Part shown: piece after piece, positions 43,090 through 47,565 of the stretch
Numbering within the stretch: the stretch's first letter is position 1
Layout of the letters: each line of letters opens with the position of its first letter
NCBI GenBank assembly: GCA_004352715.1
Contig: SCFE01000020.1
Location: 1,207,910-1,255,474 of the forward strand
From: Hofstenia miamia
Taxonomy: Eukaryota > Xenacoelomorpha > Acoela
Reading direction: 5' to 3'
DNA: 47,565 nucleotides
The notes under the pieces: generated by a model
Seen by the model: the letters and a program-made list of their open reading frames with translations, nothing else
The model's database searches: none
What the model was told of the DNA's origin: nothing
Program-made: the position numbers and the translations under genes

Positions 43090-43378
43090 AAAGTTTTTCT
43101 GCATATTGTCATCTAGTATGAACTGCTCACTTTCCGAAAATTTAAGCTCAGTAATTTTATTTTCATTGAATTTTGTGCATTTCAGTTGCAATTATTGAAG
43201 AAATATAGGTCATTTCTCTCTACATACCAACCTTGCAACTTTTGAAAATCAGTCATATCGTACTTTAACTTTTTAATTTGCAAATTTGTTAAGTGCAACC
43301 GTTGTTTACATGCTTTTAAGTTAACTAGTGCAATGATTTTCAATTATTTTATAAAATTATATTATTGTTATGTCATTC

Positions 43379-43384
43379 AATAAA
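43379..43384 (+). terminator. Candidate polyadenylation signal AATAAA
   Basis: AATAAA about 290 bp after the stop codon at 43089, within the duplicated 3' flank. Confidence 0.4.
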
Positions 43385-43814
43385 CTGAATTTTTCATTTT
43401 TAGAATGCCTTAAATTTTTAATTGATTTAATTTGCTCCAGAACATAATGTTAAAAGCTTCAATTTGAAAACTATAAGACTATAAATCAATGTATAAAAGA
43501 AGGTTCGATTATATTCGCTTTGCATTGTACAGCAAATTTGTTGTGTTACTATCTACAACCTTATTTTGCAGCCGCTAGTGAAAAAGTAGCCTTTTGCATA
43601 AACTATAATTAATAGTGTTGTTAGACATTGTGAAGGTAGAAGTCTTTTTTATGTTACAATTTTAACACTTTCAATTGGTTGAATTAGAAAGACAAAACTA
43701 AATTTCTTAATTTTTAGTCAATGTATACAAAAAATAAAATTTTTTGATACAGTACATGAAATAATATTTCAGTAAATTTGAAATTAATTTATCCACAGCT
43801 TACGGCTTTCCTAG

Positions 43815-45240
43815 ATATATTTAGTTATATAAAGAAAAATAGTAACACCATCAGGTCACTTACCATCTTTTCTTATCAATCCCGATGGTTCTAAATTGAA
43901 GGAACATTGATCATTGAAAATGTGCGCTTGAATAAATTATTCAATTGAGAATGGCGTGCAAAATGTCGAGCCCTCCTCTTACATGACAATCCATGGAGAC
44001 CGTCAGATGTAACATTTACACCACAAACACAAGTATGCCGTAAGTCTAGATGTAACACTAATACGCAAAGTGACCTTGTTCATCTTTTGGTTAAGTTTTC
44101 TGGATGGAAGAGAATTGAGCCGTGCCCCAGCAAGATTAGCTTGAACTGCTTGAAACCTTGCAAACTCCTTTTTATACATATTCGAAAATAGGAAACTCTC
44201 AAGTTGTTTGAAGACAAGGAAAGACGAATTTCTTTGAATAGTAGAAGATTGTCCATTTAGAGGTTGCGAATAATTGGAAAGTTTTGAACACAACTCCAAT
44301 GCATCTGCTTCTTCAATCACAGAGGGAAATCTATGAGCAATCTTTAGCATCAAGTCTTCACATTTGCCCAAAGAGGCAAGCAAGCAAATGGATGCTTAAA
44401 TATGTGTTAAAAGCATACCTATACCCCCTAATGAAACTGGAAGACATGCTTTTACAGTTGCACTATCTGATAAATTAACGTTTGATAACACGTTCATGTA
44501 GACTATTGATAAGAGTATCATATTTCTCAAGTTGATTAAAATGTAAGAATGTGGAGGGTTTGAGAAGACCGTACAATAACTTTAGTATGCCCAATGCATT
44601 CTTCAGAAAGAAAAGAGCGTGTGGGAATCTACTTCCACCAAACTGTCTGAGAGAACTTCTAGTTCATTATGCTTTCTCTGTAAAAACTTCAAACGGCATT
44701 TGATCCAATACCTGTACTTAGAACAACTAAGATTTACTTAAGAGAGCTATGCAAATTCCAGCAGACTTCATTAAACATAGATTTGATCATAGTGTGTTTT
44801 TCAAGTGAAGGATTATCAAAAAATGTTAATTCACATTTAGATGGATTTAGCTGTAGTCCAATCTTAGCTGTAGAAAATATTACATTCTTGATATCCTTTA
44901 ATAATTTTTAAGCTTCATCAGCAATATTTCCATCATCCAGATAAAAGAAGTACAATTCAGACCTCAATAATGTAATAAAATCAATTATTGAATTACAGAA
45001 AACTGGTGATACCTCTGGATCACCGTGTTGCACAGAAGTCATTGAATTCAAAATATGGCCATCAAAATATAAATTGGAGTATATAAATAATCTTGTTTCT
45101 GAAACGAGCTCACTTCATTCGAATGAATTGTTTGAACCTCTATGCAACAACAAAAATTCATTCAAACACAATTCAGCAGCCGGTAAATTCTGAAAACACA
45201 GTTCTAAAATTTCGTAAACGTTTATTTCCACTTTGTAATT
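43815..45240 (-). pseudogene. Non-LTR retrotransposon relic: reverse transcriptase plus RLE-like endonuclease
   Basis: Minus strand. NVYEILELCFQNLPAAEL leads to the RT palm: TSVQHGDPEVSPVFCNSI (the S-x-x-Q-G-D-P block), then LYFFYLDDGNIADEA, with catalytic YLDD at 44932-44943, and IGLQLNPSKCELTFF. A long C-terminal part (44003-44383) ends with RFQAVQANLAGARLNSLPSR. Then come a C-x-C...H-G-L-S-C...RHFARHSQLN zinc-binding block and LEPSGLIRKDGK, stop, PDGVTIF, the R-P-D-like motif of restriction-like endonucleases. This suggests an R2/HERO-type rather than APE-type LINE. There are at least three stops or shifts. It abuts the TIR element at 45257. Confidence 0.65.
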
Positions 45241-45256
45241 TGTAAGATCGCTGAAA

Positions 45257-46779
45257 TAGAGATGGAAGCGGCACCATCAATTGGCGACCATGACCATCCG
45301 GTCACCGATCACGTTGAGATGTGTTTCTGGTCATACCGGTAAGCTATTTAATCTGGGAGTTTTTCAAATCTCAAGCTGCGAAAGCACGTGACAATTACCA
45401 CAATTATATTTACTAAATTATGATTGTAAATACACTGCAATTTCCACAAACGTTCACTGATGTACCCTGTACGGTTGTTCAAAAAATTAGTAGATCGCGT
45501 ATTCAATTCACTAACGTGAGTCAAGTCGTCTTTTTCGAATAAATACAAGTACATAATGTAATAGTGTCATTGGACATTGAATGTTGATTAAGCGATATAA
45601 ATTTTGTAAATAAGAGGTCTAAGGCAGAGGTCGATGGTTTTTCAAAAATGCCATCGGTTGGGTTTCAGTAAAACCGTAAGAAAAATATCGCGGTTTCTGT
45701 TTTTGTAAGAAAACAATATACTACAACAAAAATTTTATTTGAGCAACTTCAGATTCTTGTTGGTCTGTATGAGTTCCGAAGCATTTACACCAGTCAAGCT
45801 GCATTTTTTTTTGTAATTATATTTGAGCAATAGACCCCATTACTATTCTTTCCGACTAGACGTTTGTTGCTTGTATAGCAAAATATTTTCGTGTCAGCGA
45901 GGACAACTTCGGTAGCTTGGTTGCATACAGACCCCACCAATTCAAAGCATCATCAGTAGGGTCCAAACGATCCATAGATAAATAACTATCAAATTCACTA
46001 TTGGAAGCAGAAGTGTTTTTGCTTTGCACATTTCACTGTTCTGGTAGCTATTGCACTTTGCAAATCTTAAATTTTCGGTCTTTTCAAAATATCTCCAAGC
46101 TAAACTGCGTCCAGAAGCCATAATAAGCTTAAGCACACTACTGCATTACAGTACATGTATTTCGTAATGTAGCTGCCAGGCAGGTTGCGCTGCGCACTGA
46201 CACATTTAACTTGCATTTGACAGCTGAGAAGGTCGCATAACTGACTGCGCTGCCAATAAAATGAAGCGACTTATTTCACAATGACTCATTTCATTTGCAT
46301 CAAGCGTTATGTCACGTTTAACTTATTGTAAAAACCGTAAAAAACCGTTTTTAACAAAAAGTATCGGTTCGGTTTTGGTTTGGAAAGAACTATGGTTTCG
46401 GTTTTGGTACGGTTACTGTCGACCTCTAGTCTAAGGATCTAAGTGAATAATGCGATATTTAGGGATAATCGATAACTTATTCGCGTATAAGTTCAGTACA
46501 CATTCTTTCAACTATACAAATGCATTACGTAATGCAAAAATCGGACCGAAACAGCAATGCCGTTTACAGCCTGTCAAAAAGTGTATTGAATTGAACCTCT
46601 AAATACTGTGAAACCAGGTAAAGTGATCAAACCGGTACTTTATAATGTGCCGACCGATCAAAGCCGGTACCAACATGAGGGTTGCTTGGGTACCGTACCG
46701 GTCAACACCGATCACCGGTCAGAACGTTACCGGAAACGGATTGGTCATGGTCACCAATTGAGGGTACCGCTTCCATCTA
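45257..46779. mobile_element. TIR element (TAG-AGATGGAAGCGG type) hosting a nested MITE
   Basis: The left end TAGAGATGGAAGCGGCACCA and the right end (reverse complement TAGATGGAAGCGGTACCCTC) continue to pair through CAATTGG-GACCATGACCA, a TIR of about 45 bp. The interior near the right end is rich in GGTACCG and ACCGGT motifs (46615-46730). About 720 bp belong to this element and 804 bp to the hAT MITE at 45625-46428. No convincing target duplication. Confidence 0.65.
45625..46428. mobile_element. hAT MITE with AGAGGTCGA termini and perfect 8-bp TSD
   Basis: The left end CAGAGGTCGATGG and right end (reverse complement TAGAGGTCGACAG) are inverted repeats. Flanks are gtctaagg at 45617-45624 and gtctaagg at 46429-46436, a perfect 8-bp duplication. 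Both ends contain CGGTTTTGG/AAACCG-rich subterminal sequence. There is no transposase. A small open frame (45942-46136, minus strand) is motif-free. Confidence 0.9.
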
Positions 46780-47281
46780 CGATTCGCCATAAACTGGAAT
46801 TTTCAGTTATTTCAGAGAAAGCAGAAAATAGCATGAATGTTGAAAAGTTCGGGCAAAGTTTAGCTTTTAAGTAGTTGTCCAAGAACAATGTATTTGATTT
46901 CCTTATATTTTGAAAAGGTCACTAGAAATGTTGCATGTTCTGAAAAACGCCTGCATACATATGCATGTATATGAGAAGATGACTGATTCGTTTGAAGTTG
47001 TTAGGCTAATTTTTTTTAAGCTTAAGGAATATTTTGCTTGAATATTTGGAAAACCTTTGCTTTTCTAAATTAAAAAAACTTATAAAATCAAATCATGTTC
47101 TCCCATGCAGTAGAGGTCGACGGTTTTGAAATTTTAACTTCGGTTCGGTTCGGATCGGTTTTGGGGCAAAAACCGCGGTTTCGGTTCGGTTTCGGTTTTG
47201 TTCTGTAATGAAAACATGTAATTTCGAAGCTATATTTTCTTATGGTTTTACAAGATTAATTTCAAGTTTTTCTTACTCTTA

Positions 47282-47565
47282 CAGTAATCTCCCGGTTAAG
47301 TCCGCAAATTGAATTTTATAGGCTTGTGCGGACTTACCTGGTAGGTGCGGACTTAACGTTTTTAGTTTTTTTTTTCTGGTACACACAGTTCAGTAGGTAG
47401 CGCAAAGAAAATAGGCTACTTCTCAGCACAATAAACTCTTTTAAGTCATAATAATTAGTGCGTTTTTACACGTCTTTGAAAATTATAATTCACATTGTGC
47501 TAATGGACATTTTAACACGTCTTTGAGATCAAAGACCAAGCGGGAGGAAAAGATCAAAGACCAAG
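47282..47565 (+). mobile_element. Pogo/Tigger-like terminus, partial
   Basis: CAGTAATCTCCCGGTTAAGT, preceded by TA, resembles pogo/Tigger TIRs (C-A-G-T...C-C-x-G-x-T-T-A-A). Internal repeats TGCGGACTTACC and TGCGGACTTAACG are inverted or direct copies of the terminal GGTTAAGTCCGCA. The right end lies outside the window. Confidence 0.5.
47527..47565 (+). repeat. Start of a 25-bp tandem repeat at the window end
   Basis: GATCAAAGACCAAG occurs at 47527-47540 and again at 47552-47565, separated by CGGGAGGAAAA. This is one full 25-bp unit and the start of a second, suggesting a minisatellite continuing beyond the window. Confidence 0.6.

Larger units (their letters stand above)
41770..43370 (+). 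repeat. Segmental duplication unit around actinoporin-like copy 4
   Basis: Counterpart of 20337-21500. Shared flank text includes ACTGACTTGG, TTTTCTTAGCA, CCACAGTCCATTG-like upstream sequence, and downstream AAGTTAACTAGTGCAATGAT and AGTCATATCGTACTTTAA in diverged form. Confidence 0.75.
47111..47565 (+). mobile_element. hAT MITE of the AGAGGTCGA family, partial at window end
   Basis: TAGAGGTCGACGG at 47111 is followed by TTCGGTTCGGTTCGGATCGG and AAACCGCGGTTTCGG text like the element at 45625-46428. Only the left part is in the window. It is interrupted by a pogo-like terminus at 47282. Confidence 0.7.

Noticed and set aside
46608-46874. 88-codon frame near the right end of the TIR element
   Set aside because: Encoded by ACCGGT/GGTACC-rich subterminal repeats and runs out past the TIR into flanking DNA. 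Not a gene.
1-47565. tRNA, rRNA, CRISPR array or bacterial-type operon
   Set aside because: Looked for cloverleaf-like GGTTCGA boxes, regular spaced repeats and tandem collinear genes. None were convincing, and the sequence is clearly eukaryotic.

Overview
This window is an AT-rich, repeat-dense piece of animal genomic DNA. It has no operons, ribosome binding sites or bacterial genes. It does have splice acceptors, AATAAA signals, (TA)n microsatellites, scaffold gaps and relics of many eukaryotic transposon families. The mix of Tc1/mariner, piggyBac, hAT, P-like and DUF7869-type DNA transposons with APE-type and RLE-type LINEs, plus actinoporin-like genes, suggests an aquatic invertebrate such as a cnidarian, mollusc or annelid. 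The species cannot be fixed from sequence alone. All family calls were made by eye, without searches.

The only apparently intact host genes are a dispersed family of actinoporin-like (pore-forming cytolysin fold) genes, all on the + strand. Two are full length (2410-2940 and 20708-21238, 176 aa each). One is truncated (9567-9860). One (42422-43089) is broken only by a small assembly gap whose flanks are duplicated. All four have a pyrimidine-rich 3' splice acceptor 13-15 nt before the ATG and no visible signal peptide. The copies at 20.7 kb and 42.4 kb lie in a segmental duplication that includes flanking DNA.

Almost everything else recognisable is transposon debris, much of it nested. 1-1.66 kb: DNA transposon with TIRs around a decayed DUF7869-type transposase. 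3.6-4.9 and 14.2-15.1 kb: two defective Tc1-like copies. 5.1-5.8 kb: LINE reverse-transcriptase remnant. 6.1-6.5 and 12.5-12.8 kb: two copies of one hAT MITE. 10.5-11.8 and 31.85-32.6 kb: two non-autonomous elements that share a core but carry unrelated subterminal repeats. 12.4-17.8 kb: P-element-like transposase split by a MITE, a Tc1 copy, pentamer repeats and a TTF-zinc-finger hAT relic. 18.1-19.7 and 21.8-22.8 kb: two relics of a CGBP1-associated hAT-like transposase. 24.1 kb: mariner-like fragment. 24.6-27.1 kb: 5'-truncated APE-type LINE with a TATCT tail, and a relative at 36.6-37.7 kb. 27.3-29.0 kb: piggyBac pseudogene. 29.5-31.4 kb: a very long imperfect inverted repeat. 37.7-40.7 kb: second piggyBac copy with a hAT element inserted in its reading frame. 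43.8-45.2 kb: RLE-type LINE. 45.3-46.8 kb: TIR element containing a hAT MITE with a perfect 8-bp TSD. 47.1 kb to the end: another hAT terminus interrupted by a pogo-like terminus.

The most interesting points are the cysteine-containing actinoporin-like family and its unexplained 5' exon, the paired elements with one core and two subterminal repeat systems, the 0.5-kb-armed inverted repeat, and the 122-bp hairpin at 36.1 kb. I found no RNA genes or CRISPR arrays.
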